A stretch of 64,000 nucleotides of DNA. Source: Parasponia andersonii. Its lineage: Eukaryota > Streptophyta > Magnoliopsida > Rosales > Cannabaceae. Shown one piece after another: positions 1-11,505 of the stretch (position 1 is the stretch's first letter; each line of letters begins with the position of its first letter). The translations under genes and the position numbers were made by a program. The notes below the pieces were generated by a model that was given only the letters and a program-made list of their open reading frames with translations, was not told where the DNA came from and did no database searches. Location of the stretch: the NCBI GenBank assembly GCA_002914805.1, contig JXTB01000230.1, forward strand, positions 347,362 to 411,361, in the 5' to 3' direction.

Positions 1-358
1 ATAATTAATATGTATTTAGTACACAATTTGTACCCTATTTTGTTGTCTAGCATAGAGCAATTAATACTCATTACACAGTTTTGATAACTGTGTGTATAAC
101 ACGTCAACAAGAAAAACTTAAATAGAACTAAAATTATATTTTTGAAAATTTTATTACTTACATTGAATTCAAATTTTATATTTGAAAATTTTAGCATTTG
201 AAAATTAATTTATGATTTATTTTTAACTTCATAAAAATAATAAATACAATACAATACAATCTGTTACAATCCCAAGCAATAATTCTATCCTTATCCATGC
301 ACCAAACAAGCTTATTTCTACTGGTTATTAAACAATATCTATGTACACATTTCCGCAG
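1..358 (+). other. Probable intron of the membrane-protein gene
   Basis: No coding signal is seen. The stretch is AT-rich and ends in a pyrimidine-poor but acceptable acceptor (ccgcag, ending at 358) just before the first recognised exon. Family members have several hundred residues upstream of that exon, so the window appears to open inside an intron and the 5' exons lie outside it. Confidence 0.6.
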
Positions 359-1929
359 AGTGGGAGTTACAGGGTGGATCCTTGTAACAGTCACATTTAT
401 TCTGGGTGGTGTATTTCTTCTTCTTCACAAGTAAGATTTACTCGCACAACTCTTAACATTTTTCTCTGTGTAAGCAGTTGAGGACTAATTCGGCAACATT
501 TAATTATTTTTAAAAGTGAAATAGACAATGAGGATTTTCTGAAATAACATAATTAAGGAAAATTTTCATTCTTTATTTCGTTTTTAAAAACAAAATGTAC
601 AAATATTGCGGAAGCCCAAGTATTTTAAATCAATTAAACTAATCTTTTTCCACTCTTTTTTTTTTTTTTTACCACAAACTATACATAAATTCAGTGTAGT
701 GACAGATACATGTGTAGCGATGGATGACTGGGTTCGGAACCCCACAGCTAGTTCAGCTCTGGATGATATTCTCCCCTGCGTTGACAATGCCACAGCCCAA
801 CAAACACTCTACGAGAGCAAAGATGTCACCTTCCAATTGGTCAGTGTTGCTAACCAGTTCATCACCAACATCTCAAACTTCAATGCCCCGCCCGAGGCAG
901 GACCAATTTTCTTCAATCAGTCCGGTCCACTGGTGCCTATCATCTGTAATCCATTCCATTCTGATATGACAGACCGCCAATGTGCCAACGGTGAAGTTAA
1001 TTTTGGAAATTCTCGACAGGTAATAATCTTTTGAGCACTTACTCACATGTCAAATTAATATTATGTTACAATTATTAAATTATTCCAACCCAATTATATA
1101 TCAATTTAATAGAAAGGAACGATGCTGAATTTATCACACTTGGTTGCAAAGATATTTTGTTGATTTTCATATAATCACGTACACATATACAAGCTGGAAA
1201 ACTCGCATATTATTATTACATGATAGTTTCTAATTGGTTACAAAATTAGTAGTGATGATAGTGTGATATTTATTTTCCTCTTAATCAAAGAAGAGACTTA
1301 AATTCACGTTATGTTCTACTATTATGTCTCACTGTTTCACATAAGTGTATATTCTATTAAAATATTCAATATTTTAATATTATAAAAGTTCACATATAAA
1401 AGAGACAAAGTGAATTTAGCATTCTTTATCAAATAAATATTCAATATTTTTATGATGTTTTCAATTGTCCTGTAAAAACTCACTAATTTTATACAATTTT
1501 TCTGTGCCTTTGCTTTGCTTTTTTTTTTTCTTTTGATGCTAGGAATGGAATGAGTATGTTTGCCAGGTTTCAGCAAGTGGTGTATGCACCACAGTGGGCC
1601 GTTTGACCCCAACCTACTACGACCAGTTAATGGCCACGGTAAATATGGGCTCTGTATTGTACAATTATGGGCCTTTCCTAGTCGAGCTCGTAGACTGCAC
1701 TTTTGTCCGGAAAACCTTCAGAAATATCAGTGTGGACCACTGTTCAGGCCTGAGGAGCAACAGCAGATTGATCATTATTGGGCTAGTTTGGGCTTCAGCC
1801 TCCGTTATGATCTCTTTGGTCTTCTGGGTTTTCTATACAAGAGTGAAGCAGCGCCGGGGCTATGCTAAACAGCCCAAAGCTCCATCTCAACAGGATCATT
1901 TCTCAGGAGAGAGAAATATAGTACACTAA
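359..1929 (+). CDS. Plant Tweety/prominin-like transmembrane protein, 3' exons (partial)
   Basis: Three exons are supported: 359-430, 695-1019 and 1543-1929, separated by GT-AG introns whose phases fit. The first encodes a membrane helix (GWILVTVTFILGGVFLLLH). Joined with the next exon it gives the family motif NVVTDTCVAMDDWV, followed by DDILPCVDNATAQQTL, a run of potential N-glycosylation sites (NAT, NIS, NQS, NIS) and paired cysteines. The last exon carries VGRLTPTYYDQL, LVDCTFVRKTF and a final helix around WASASVMISLVFWV, then a short basic tail and TAA. From memory of the family, this layout matches the roughly 540-residue plant proteins annotated only as 'transmembrane protein' (Arabidopsis At2g25270/At2g12400 type), so about half of the protein lies upstream of the window. 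The reading frame is clean throughout, so the gene looks live. Its molecular function is unknown. The 5' start and promoter are not in view. Confidence 0.88.
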
Positions 1930-1952
1930 TTAAGTCTTAATTCGGTCATTGT

Positions 1953-1958
1953 AATAAA
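1953..1958 (+). terminator. Polyadenylation signal of the membrane-protein gene
   Basis: A canonical AATAAA lies 24 bases after the TAA at 1927-1929, in an AT-rich 3' UTR. Plant poly(A) signals are loose, so this is a plausible call rather than a proven one. Confidence 0.5.
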
Positions 1959-1959
1959 G

Positions 1960-3490
1960 TATATATTAATATTGTGTATTGATTTTGTTTCTACCATGAG
2001 CCGAATTAATGCATTTCATTTGTTTATGTATTAGGTTAGTTAACAATTAGTCCAAAAGTACTGGCCACTATTAAAAATGCTTGTAGGAAAAAAAAAAATT
2101 GACAAATTATCAACTTATATATGTACCAAATGTATACCTTTTTTTTTCCCAATCGCCAACAGGAAATTGCAAGAGACTAAGTAATTTTTTTAAAAAAATC
2201 AACGGCTAAAAAACACTTTATTCTAGCAGCTTTTTGGTTATTCTTTTTGTTCAAATGAAAGATTGAGCTATTTTTATTTTAATTTAGAGAACAGTTTAGA
2301 ACCACCCTCTTTTCATTTTCATGTATATTTGATAAGCAAATTTCACTGAAAAAAAATCTCATAATTCAATAATATTATAAGTCCATAGCAAAATATTTTC
2401 CAGAAAAGTTTCGAATAAATAACGCGAAATATTGGCAAAATTTCGATAAAAATATCGATATCGAGAATTCATAATGTGATTTTTTTTAACTTTAAGAGAA
2501 ACATCAGAGAAATTTTAGAAAATCTCGTGACAAAAAGGAAAAAAAAAATAGAACTCAATAGTTTTTAAGAATTTTTGAAAGCCTAATAATTTTACAACTT
2601 TGTACGCATCTAATACACAAACGTATATTTTCTAATTATCAAAGTTACTTTAAACATACATATGTCTATTATGCGGTTTTTTTTTAATGGTACCATCACT
2701 ACTAATTACATCTAGTTCTTCCATCTTAATCGTATTTTTCTACTTAATTCGTGTATCATATTCATTTATTTATGATAAATATTGTAATTTTAAATGATTT
2801 TTAATTATGATAAACTTTTTATAATATTTTATGGCCAATCATTCAATCCATCGTAGTACTTTTATTGACTTAGTACCTCACAAAAAACAACTAAAAAAAT
2901 CACCCATCATAACAAGTTTTCATAATTGGTTTTACCCGTGGATAAATGCTTTGGAAATTGGGAAAGGAACTTTGAGGGAGCAATATTGTAAATTAAGTAA
3001 AATAATCAGATTAGGTAGAATTAGGAGCCAGGATGGTAATTTTGCTAGCAAATTTGTGAGACTTTTGATACTTTCACAATATTTTTTTTGGTAGCTCGAA
3101 ATTTTTTTTTGGTACTCTAGAATGATTTTTTAGGCCACCAAAAAACCTGATTTATTGTAGTTTTAGCAATAACTTACTGTTTTTAAGGGAACATTGAAAT
3201 ATTTTCAAATGAACATTTAAAAAATTTTGTCTTCTTCATTTTATTGAATAAATTTATTTTAAATATAATAAACACATTTATTTCTTATAACATATATATT
3301 GAGTTATAATTTCATGAACGTTCTAATTTAAATATTAATTATTTAGTTCATGTTTTAATAACATTAAATTATATTATGGTATTATGTTTTATGTGGGATT
3401 AAAATTTTGTATATAAAATTATGTGATAAAATAATCCAATGTGTAATTAGATTTGGATAAATCTTTATAAATTAATAAGAATTAATATCA
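1960..3490. other. AT-rich intergenic stretch, nothing assigned
   Basis: I see no conserved protein in either strand. A short open stretch at 2831-3094 has no recognisable family. Around 2400-2475 there is a patch rich in 'cgaaat/tcgat' words that looks repeat-derived, but I cannot name it. Confidence 0.4.
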
Positions 3491-3496
3491 TGTTTA

Positions 3497-4437
3497 TATT
3501 ATAAATAAATCTTTCCACATAAGTTCCGAAGAAATCAACCAACTTGTCCTTAACAGGCAAAATTTCCTTGACAATAGGATGAGTCACAACATCATGGGAC
3601 CATTGAGAGAGGTGGAGAGGTTTGTCTTTAGGCAAAATTTGTATGCCCACAATTTGTTCAAGCGCCGAGACCCAATGAGCTAGCAAAACTCCTGCTATGT
3701 CCACAAGACCAATAGTTTCTCCCCCAAAGTACTTGTTGCGTTGGAGCTCTTTCTCAAGAACTTTCAGAAGCTCTAATGCTTCTTCCCATGCCTTCTCTTC
3801 CATACTCTCCTTGCTTAAGAACATTTCCCAAATTTAGAGCGAAATCGTACATTCAAATAATATCCAATTTGGAATTAATATTCACTTTTTGTTTCAATAA
3901 AGAAAATTGGATTTTGTTTTTCAAAGTTTTGGTTGGCAATCTTGTTTAATTGTCATTATCTTAATTGCATGAGTTTCCCTTGGAACAATCACAATCGAAG
4001 CGTTGCTTACATACTTCAAGGTTCCAATAAGTTCTAATGCAAATGAAGGTTTAGGATTTGAGAAAATGACTTTTAATGACATACTTGGCTCTTAAAAATA
4101 CTTTTTACGAAATAATCTTTACGATAATTGAGTTATAACTAGATTTTTAAAAAAATAATAATTTACCTTTTCATCGATGAAACGGGCCCAGAAACCGGCT
4201 TGGGCCCTTTGGTATGGATCAATGGGCAACATGGGGTGGGCTTTCTGGGTCTGGTCGATATATTCAAGAATGACGAGTGACTCAGGTATGGGGTTTTCAT
4301 TGTGGACAAGGATAGGGATTTTCTTGTGAACTGGGTTGTATTTGAGTTGAGAATCACTTTTGTTGTCTAATCTTCTATAAAGCTATATCTGCTCTCACAC
4401 TAAATGGGCTTTCCCAAACACCATAAAGCTTCTCTTT
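3497..4437 (-). pseudogene. Tau-class glutathione S-transferase pseudogene
   Basis: Two exon-like parts are seen in the normal GSTU order on the minus strand. Exon 1 (4167-4437) carries LYGVWESPFSVRADIAL, then LDNKSDSQLKYNPVHKKIPI, the PESLVILEYID motif of the glutathione site, and RAQAGFWARFIDEK, ending in a GT donor exactly where GSTU genes have their single intron. Exon 2 (about 3497-3845) carries the helical C-terminal domain, including KYFGGETIGLVDIAG. Several features argue against a live gene. About 12 residues are missing after ADIAL, with a frame change. No in-frame ATG precedes LYGVW. A TAA stands just before IWEMFLSK at the start of exon 2, and the usual C-terminal end is degraded. 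Live GSTUs are about 220 residues and conjugate glutathione to toxic electrophiles. This copy is probably dead. Confidence 0.85.
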
Positions 4438-4477
4438 AAGTATCTTTCATGGTGACCATTAAGATATGTAAATCTTC

Positions 4478-4504
<27 letters not shown>
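4478..4504. repeat. (TA)n microsatellite
   Basis: An uninterrupted run of alternating T and A, about 13 repeats, just upstream (on the minus strand) of the GST relic. Confidence 0.9.
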
Positions 4505-4509
<5 letters not shown>

Positions 4510-5330
4510 ACAACTGACATTAATGACAATAAATTAGAATTGGAATTGCTATTTGTTCTTTTATATACATAGAATCTAATTTGTAGATTTGGTAATTCAG
4601 TAGTTTAGAATGTATTATCTCTAGTTTCAAAAGTAAATGTATTAATATAAGGATAGTTATTAAGAAAAAACAAAAATTGACTATGTATAAGACAATGTTG
4701 TTACTTCTAAATTACTAAAATTAACATCCAATTTTTCAAACATAACAATTATTTTAATTTTATCTTATTTAACTGTTTTTTTTAAATAAAAGCAAACAAA
4801 TCTAGCCACCTGGCATAATCCTAATCTCCGCTTAAGCTATCTCTCTCTCTCTATCACTTTCCATAGACAGAAAATGAACACATGTTTTTAGTAATTAAGA
4901 TAATTAAATTAATTATTTTAGATACATTTCATTTAATTTTCCCTATGATTGAACATGCATATATTTCTAAGGAAAAAGCTTAAGTGAAACAAAGTTATTT
5001 TTTTTAAAAAAAATAAGTCATAGTATTAAAAATCTTTCAATATTTCCTTTCTAAAAAAAAAAGTCTTCCCATATTGACATATACATATGGCAAGCAATGG
5101 AACTAAACTTATAAACGATCGTACATTTAGTTCTTAAATATTTTAAATGTCCAAAAGAATTTGCCTTTGAAAATTACATTTCATTACCCTTGAAAAGTTT
5201 CATAAATTATACATGTATAGATCTATATATATTTAATGAATAATAGTGAAAGTATTTTAAAGATAAAAAGATGTGTCAAATTATTTAAAATAATAATGAA
5301 ACAGAGAATGATAGATAGAGAGACACTTAT
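4505..5330. other. Intergenic AT-rich stretch, nothing assigned
   Basis: Homopolymer runs and a short CT run near 4843-4852 are the only structure noticed. There is no coding signal and no clear transposon end. Confidence 0.4.
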
Positions 5331-5459
5331 GCCATTGAAGAACATGAGACCAAGGTCCAAATCAAGACCATCAAAAGTAACCGTATTAACGTCGTATTGG
5401 GCCAAAACGAAGATTGAGACCAATCCATTAATCTCGCCACCAACTACCGCCACTCTCAT
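5331..5459 (-). pseudogene. Cyclopropane fatty acid synthase-like gene, exon-1 scrap
   Basis: Reading minus from the ATG at 5459-5457, the peptide begins MRVAVVGGEINGLVS, a near copy of the Rossmann FAD-binding start (GxGxxG) of the flavin amine-oxidase-like N-terminal half of plant cyclopropane fatty acyl-phospholipid synthases. It resumes as TVTFDGLDLDLGLMFFNG. About 14 family residues between these two parts (the stretch that normally ends the first beta-alpha-beta unit and includes the GGH motif) are missing, the glycine motif reads GGEING, and no continuation is seen past 5331. It is therefore a fragment. The full enzyme, about 860 residues, would methylenate double bonds of membrane acyl chains. 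The alternative is another NAD_binding_8 flavoprotein, but DGLDLDLG with MFFN favours the CPA-FAS type. Confidence 0.7.
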
Positions 5460-6500
5460 CTTCTCTCTGCTGCTCTCCTAAATCTCCTAGAATACGTTGT
5501 TTAAAAATTCTAACAAACAAAGCTTGATTAAAAAAACCAAAAAGGCCTATTATACGAAGCCCAAGAATTTCAATGGACCTCAAGAATTTGACTTAGTGCA
5601 TATAATGCACTGATTTTTTTTTTTTGGTGATCACTTATATTGAACTAATTTTTCATAAGAGAAAGAAAACTATTTTTTTAATTAATACATTTAAAGAATA
5701 TATTAATCCTAATTTATAATCAGGTACAATGTATTACAGCTTTATATAGAAAAATCCTAGATACAATGTATTACAATATTAAGTAGGGAAAGAAAATGTT
5801 TTAAATGAGATGGATATAAAATTACTATTTATTCAAAGAACTTAATTTAATATAAGTCATTATTACTATAAAATTATATTTTATAAGTACATATATTAAG
5901 ACCAATCACAATATGGAAAAATAATAATAGGACTAATCATAACATTAAAAAAAAATTAAATTAAGAATTTTTTTAAAATTTTTTAAAATATAATACTAAT
6001 ATATAAATAAATAATTCGGTTGTCTTTCCCAATAGTTCAGCAACAAATATTTCAGCTTTGCTTTTACTTAAAAAAAAAAAGAGAAAAAGAAAATTTAATA
6101 GCATGGCATCGTCGATTCTCGATTCGTTTTACAAATTTTAACGTATGTATCTACTCGATTTTTCATTCTCAAGGTTTTATCAAGGATAAAAAATGAACCA
6201 ACCTGAAAACCCAACTGCTTGACTTGTGTTTCGATTCTTTAATTTCTGAGAAATTTTTCACGGATTTAGTACTGTGTTTGGGCAAGAATCTTTGTATTTA
6301 TTGATTAATCATCAAAATTTAGAGTATGATTTGAATTAGTGTCTCTGGTGATAAATATCTTCACGCACATAAATAATATATCTAGGGATTTTTGTTTTCT
6401 TAAAAAAAAAAAAGGAAAAAAAAATAGCCCATAAATTCTTGTTTTATTGTTAAGATGCGTAGCCTTTATTTGTTCTGACAATGTAGTGTTTTCAGTATAG
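5460..6500. other. Non-coding stretch leading into MED15 copy A
   Basis: No coding signal. The last 400 bases share words with 58980-59230, upstream of MED15 copy C (for example a 'tgataaatat' region followed by a long T/A run). They are therefore probably the 5' intron or UTR of the same duplicated locus. Confidence 0.45.
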
Positions 6501-8428
6501 ACAAGAACAACAGTAATTGGAGACCCCTTACAGAGCCATCGTCGATATGTTATTGCCTTAAACAACAAAAAAGACATATATGACCTTATACTATGTAGCC
6601 AAGGTACAATTTTTTGTAAATTAATGTTACGCTTAGTTAAGATGTTTTTTAAATAGAACCCTTGGAAGCTAATTTTAATATGGTTATTGTTGGAATATTT
6701 TGTATAAATTAGTATAATCATTAGTAATTCATTATATCTTAATTAAAGCTTATTAAGAATAATTATATTTATATGTATGATTAATTTTATATAATATTAC
6801 TAATTGGATTATAATGGGATAAACCACATCGTGAGGATCATAGTTTTACACTATTTAGGCACTTTAGTCAGCACATTGGACCGAGGATATGATCTATCAT
6901 ACACACATGTAATAAGGCCCCACTGCTGCATTGTCTCTCACATGAAAAACTAACTAGTCTTTGACTAATTGTGTGTAGCTCATTTTGTGTGGGTTTTTCA
7001 GCAGACAACCAAAAGAGACAAAGAATATTGAAGACCATAACCCCACTTTATTCCTACCATTTTCGCAACTTGTAGGAGCGCCAGAAAGGACAGTGGCCGG
7101 TCAAGACTATCAACCCATATCAACCCAAAGTAAGAGGTACTGTCCATTGAATTCTCTAATATAGTTTCAAGTTTAAATGAATTATTGTGGTTTGTTATAT
7201 GCCTTTTATTTCAACAGTTATATCTTGTATGTGCCCATTTTTTATGCTTATTCCTTTGTGGGTTCAACTCCCTGAACTGCGGACTTGCAAATGGAGATGA
7301 TTGGCAAGAAGAGGTCTACCCAAAGCTAATAACGGCATAACACTGAGTTTTCCTAACAAGCTAGCTGTTATGGAAGCAATTAAGATGATTGTGGACACTA
7401 CCAAGAATAAGAAAGAGGCATGTAGTTGAAAAATATATGAAGACAAAAATATGCAGCGGCATATCATATAACAATTTAAGATATTAAGTAGATGAGATAA
7501 TTAACGAAAGAAGCATAAAGGGAAAAAAAAAAATCAAAACTTGGGTACTCTTTTCCCAATTTTACTTCATATGGGGGGGACTCACCAAAATGTGTTTAAT
7601 AAATAGTAAGTAAACATGTGAATGGATGAAAAAGGAAAATAATTCCTTTATTCTCATCCACATTATGGTCTATTACGGATTAATGAAAATAGCGTTTATG
7701 TTGTTATCATTTCATAAAAGCATGTAGCTGATGCTAGTGAATATCTTAAATTATTGGCACCTGAAGAACTTACATTTAACTTTTTGTTGCATTAATTGGT
7801 CTGCAGATCAAAACAATGAAGGAAGAGTACTTACTTGAACTTCTTGAAATGTACCAGAAAATTGCTAGCAAATTATAGGAGGCATGTGATCACTTTTACT
7901 TGTTCTCATTATAGTAATGACAGTCACGTGCTTACAACATATGCTTCGAAAACTGAGGATTGAATCTGCTGTTTTGAAGGGTCTGTCGTGTCTACAAAAC
8001 ACACATACCAATGGTGTAGAAAGCAGATTTTGTGAACTTAATTTGGTTACTAATACCTTACTTTTAGCTTAATTATCATTTTTTTTCCTGTTTGACAGCT
8101 TGATTCTCTTCCACAGCAGCCAAAGTCAGAGCAGCTGAAATTATTTAAGAACACGTTGGAGCGTGCTTTTCAATTTTTATAGGTTCCCAAACGTAGCATT
8201 TTACCTGGGCATAAGGAGAAACTGGCTCACTATGAGAAACAGATAATAAGCCTGTTTCTCAATTGCAACAGGAACAACATTCTTCATCATCTCATATGCA
8301 CTCCACGCAATAGCCACAATGTCAGATTAACCAAGTCCAATCTCATGAAAACCAAGTGAATCCTCTGTTGCAATCAATAAACGTGCTAAGTTCTATGGGA
8401 ACAATGCAGCAAAATAATATGACAAGCC
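6501..8428 (+). pseudogene. MED15-like: MED15-like Mediator subunit, decayed copy A
   Basis: Fragments of the plant MED15 N-terminal half lie in order. At 6501-6545 is NNSNWRP (the protein start). At 7281-7331 is GLANGDDWQEEVYPKL. At 7807-7878 is MKEEYLLELLEMYQKIA. At 8099-8428 is LDSLPQQPKSEQL, then LPGHKEKLAHYEKQI, then a Q/S/H-rich run (SQLQQEQHSSSSHMHS). Exon edges keep AG acceptors at 7806 and 8098. The gene is dead. TAG replaces a glutamine codon at 8180-8182 (copy B keeps CAG there), another TAG ends the exon at 7876-7878, and the KIX-domain exons are missing. MED15 is a Mediator tail subunit that binds transcription activators in the nucleus. Copia element A begins directly after this copy. 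Confidence 0.85.
6546..7280. other. Intron-like stretch of MED15 copy A, possibly with an inserted LTR-like piece
   Basis: The KIX exons expected here are absent. A TGTTGGAATATTTTG start near 6688 is reminiscent of small plant LTRs, but I could not find a matching end or a target duplication, so it is left unassigned. Confidence 0.3.
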
Positions 8429-9039
8429 TGCAACAAAGTAAAAACCACCTTTGCATATAGTCTTCTCTAGAATTATCTAGATTTATCAAAGGAGATTATA
8501 GAAGCCACAGGAATAGTGCTAAGTTGCCGACATGCTAGAACTACGTACACACTATATATATATATGGGCACCAATCCAGTAGGTATGTTTTTTTTTTACC
8601 TATGTATAGGTATCAATTTGGCCAATGAAAATTTAGCATGCATATAATTTTATTGTAAAAAGTAAGAGAGAGAAAGAACATTAATGATGCACGTCTTTTC
8701 ATACACTTCATTATAGTCATTGGATCACTAGTAGATGGTGATCCAACGGCTAAAAAAAAATACCTACCCATAGGTTTAGAAAAAAAATACCTATTGGATT
8801 GGCAACCATATATATATATATATATGAAAGCTTATAGAAGCTTCAAGATGTGCTGCAACTTGCATGTTGGCAAGCATAAACTATAGACTAGAAAAGTCTA
8901 GTATTTGGTAGAGATTGATAACAACTGACTGTGTGGCATTATAAAAAGGGAGTTGGACCCTGTAGATGAGTGTGGCATGGAAAACAAAGGAAAGAAAAGA
9001 AAAACAACATACGAGCGAAATTGTTTGCATGTGAGGAAA
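8429..9039 (+). repeat. Copia A 5' LTR, left part
   Basis: Aligns with 22846-23150 of the 3' LTR (shared words such as gtagtcttctctagaat and gcaagcataaactatagac). It contains the MITE at 8566-8807 and stops where element C begins. The exact start is uncertain by a few bases because the first 15 bases are divergent. Confidence 0.8.
8566..8807. mobile_element. MITE, 242 bp, inside Copia A LTR
   Basis: The ends are inverted repeats of about 28 bases: GGGCACCAATCCAGTAGGTA on the left and, reversed, GGTTGCCAATCCAATAGGTA on the right. A TA-rich run flanks both sides, compatible with a target duplication in a TA repeat. The 3' LTR of the same copia element lacks it at the matching place (about 22970), which proves it is an insertion younger than the copia element. 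The long ends and TA-rich target fit a Mutator-type MITE, but the family is not certain. Confidence 0.85.
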
Positions 9040-10431
9040 TGACGAGTGATTAATTCACTCACAAATCAAGTATCATTCAACTCAAATAATTATAAGTTCT
9101 TAAGTATTTTTGTCAGTTTGATGTATTTTTACTTTGTTTTTATAATACTTATGAATAAATGAGAATCAAGAAAAATTGATGATAAAGATTGATATTTTAA
9201 TCATTTGGATAAAATTTAAGTCCGATATGAACGCAACGCAATGAAAATTTGATAAAACGGAACTAAAACGAAGAAATGGCGACCCTGGGAAGAAAAACTA
9301 TTGTGCTGAATTCCAGAGCCAAGAGCATTGTAGCACTGTAATAATAGCACTACGGCGCTACCTAGAAAACTAAGTTCTAGAGGCAAGAGAGCTGCGACGC
9401 TTGTCAAGAAGTGCCATGGCACTACATAGCATCCGAAAGTGTGTTTTTAGCGAGTTTTTAGAGCCAATCTAGAGTATTGATCTTATCTGATTGAGAAGTT
9501 GATATTTCACCCAGTCTAGGTCACCTTGGAGCTCCTTAAATACATTCTTATGCTTGCATTTAAAATGTGGAGAGTTAAAGAGAAGACATACACTTGAAAG
9601 CTCAAAATTCATAAAGAGAGGAGAGCTTTGGAGCTAAAATTTGGAGAGGAAGCTTGAAAGAGTTGCTTGAAAAATTGAAGCTTGAAGTTCTACCTCTACA
9701 AAAGAGTATTTCTCATCCATTTTTCTCATCCTAATCTCATTTGAATTTTGTATTATACTTGATTTATGAATATATTTAGATATATGAAATTCTTGTTGAG
9801 ATTAGTGTTAGATTCTCCTATCTTGAAATAATTATTATATGCTTGTCAACTAATTAGCTCCTAGTTGGATGATTTGATTTCTAGAATTTAGTACTTGAGA
9901 AAGGAAATTTTAAAAATAACCATAGGATAGTATAACCTAGAACTTATAGAGTTTGAGAGAACCTATAGTTCATTTGAAACCATAATCAAAGAACCATTGA
10001 ACATAATGAATTCTTAAATTCTAGGTTCGGAATAGAGATATTGGAACCGGGATTTAGGAATGATTTCGCTTGACACTCGAGAGAAGGATTAGAAATATCT
10101 TTGGGTTCTTGGCTTATAAACTAGGAATAATTGATTAGGATGAAATTGGTAATCAAAAGATATAGTTGATGGTTAAGTGAATTCAATTCCCTAGAATATT
10201 TGTACATAGAAGTTTTCATATTTTATTTTTGTATTTATATTTATATTTGTATTTTTTTAACTTAAAAATCCATTTAGTTTGGTTGCCTAGATAAAGTTAA
10301 GTCTCGATAATTCTGATACTTAATAACAATTTAATACCCAATTGCTCGTAGGATCGATAACTCTCTTATCATTTTATTACTTGTATATAACTCGTGCACT
10401 TGCTGTTACTTTACATAAATACATTTTAGCA
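9040..10431 (+). repeat. Element C 5' LTR
   Basis: Starts TGACGAGTGATTAATTCAC and ends TACATTTTAGCA. It matches 13132-13186, 16952-17441 and 19748-20694 in order. Confidence 0.85.
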
Positions 10432-10539
10432 CTATTGTAAAAGAATTGGTATTTTAGATTGTTGTTGATATCAGGAGTAAGTTACTTAATTTTAATTTAG
10501 GTGCTTATTTTCATTCTTTTAATTTTTTTTTTAAATGTT

Positions 10540-10887
10540 TGTTTTGCGAGGTGCTTGGAGATAATAGAACGATAAGCCCTTTTGTGGTTTGCTCAATAAG
10601 ACTTGGAGCTATTTTATTGTGTATGGTGGAGATACAAGGAGTTGCTCACACTATACCCAAAATATAGTTTATCCCCGGAGTATCAAATACAAAATTTTCT
10701 CAATAACATTCGGCCTGAAACAAGAATATGGGTAGAAAGAGAAAATAGTACTACCTCTATCTACCAAGTATCCATTGATGAAGCCTATTGGTTGTTGGAA
10801 GATATGGCCAACTTCGACTATCAGATTCGGAATGATCTACCAAGCCAACTCGGTTTAGGAGACAATTCTAACATTTCAGCGCCATAG
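10540..10887 (+). other. Element C gag-like region
   Basis: The translation includes WWRYKELLTLYPKYSLSP and, further on, IDEAYWLLEDMANFDYQIR. This is the arrangement found in the C-terminal half of Athila gag, where a 'WERYKELL...EAYELIEEMAMNNYQW' pattern is typical. It is a fossil fragment. No zinc knuckle is seen. Confidence 0.7.
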
Positions 10888-10989
10888 TGTGATACTCCAC
10901 ATTATAGAGCGGAGCTTTCTCCTAATCTTGAATATCTTATTGCATAATTTTCAGAGGAGATAAGACTTTATCATGAGGAGTGGGAGAGA

Positions 10990-11505
10990 ATGAAGACCAT
11001 TCGTAATTCACAATTTGAGTCTCTCTATGACTCCCTTGAAGCCATGAGAAGAACAGTGGCCATGATACATGCACAAGTTATAAACATTGATGAAAGCCAC
11101 CATGAGAAGCCCAGCACATGCGGGAGGATCTTGGATTTATTTGATGATGATGACTCAAGTGAGGAAGAGGATCAAAAGTGGATCAAAGAGGAAGGATCAC
11201 AAAACAACAATTGTGAATCTTCACCCTTTAAGATCCAAATCATCATGCTACTATTATTCATCAAAGATCACATCTACGATGATCCTATATGGTCAACACC
11301 TCCTCCAATATTGTTAACACCATTCATTCAAGCTCGACAATCACATATGTCAGTGCCGAGTCAAGTTGACTGTACATGCCAAATACTTCCATCTATAGTC
11401 AGGCTTGAGGGCGTTCAAAACCATGACCCATTTGATGTGTTGTATAACACATACTATGGGCGGAAGCCACTATTTGACGAGCTTCACCAAGTTGTATATG
11501 AATAA
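10990..11505 (+). other. Element C second open stretch, unknown
   Basis: 171 codons are open, with an acidic patch (DLFDDDDSSEEEDQ) at about residues 49-62. I recognise no domain. It lies between the gag region and the 3' LTR, where a full Athila would carry pol. It may be a diverged gag tail or simply an unbroken stretch of old sequence. Confidence 0.35.

Noticed and set aside
2831-3094. Open stretch of 87 codons between the membrane-protein gene and the GST relic
   Set aside because: No recognisable family, AT-rich composition, no splice or promoter context. Likely chance.
6305-6721. Minus-strand open stretch of 138 codons
   Set aside because: It overlaps the MED15 copy A start on the opposite strand and its translation is low-complexity (I/K/N/F-rich), so it is a shadow.
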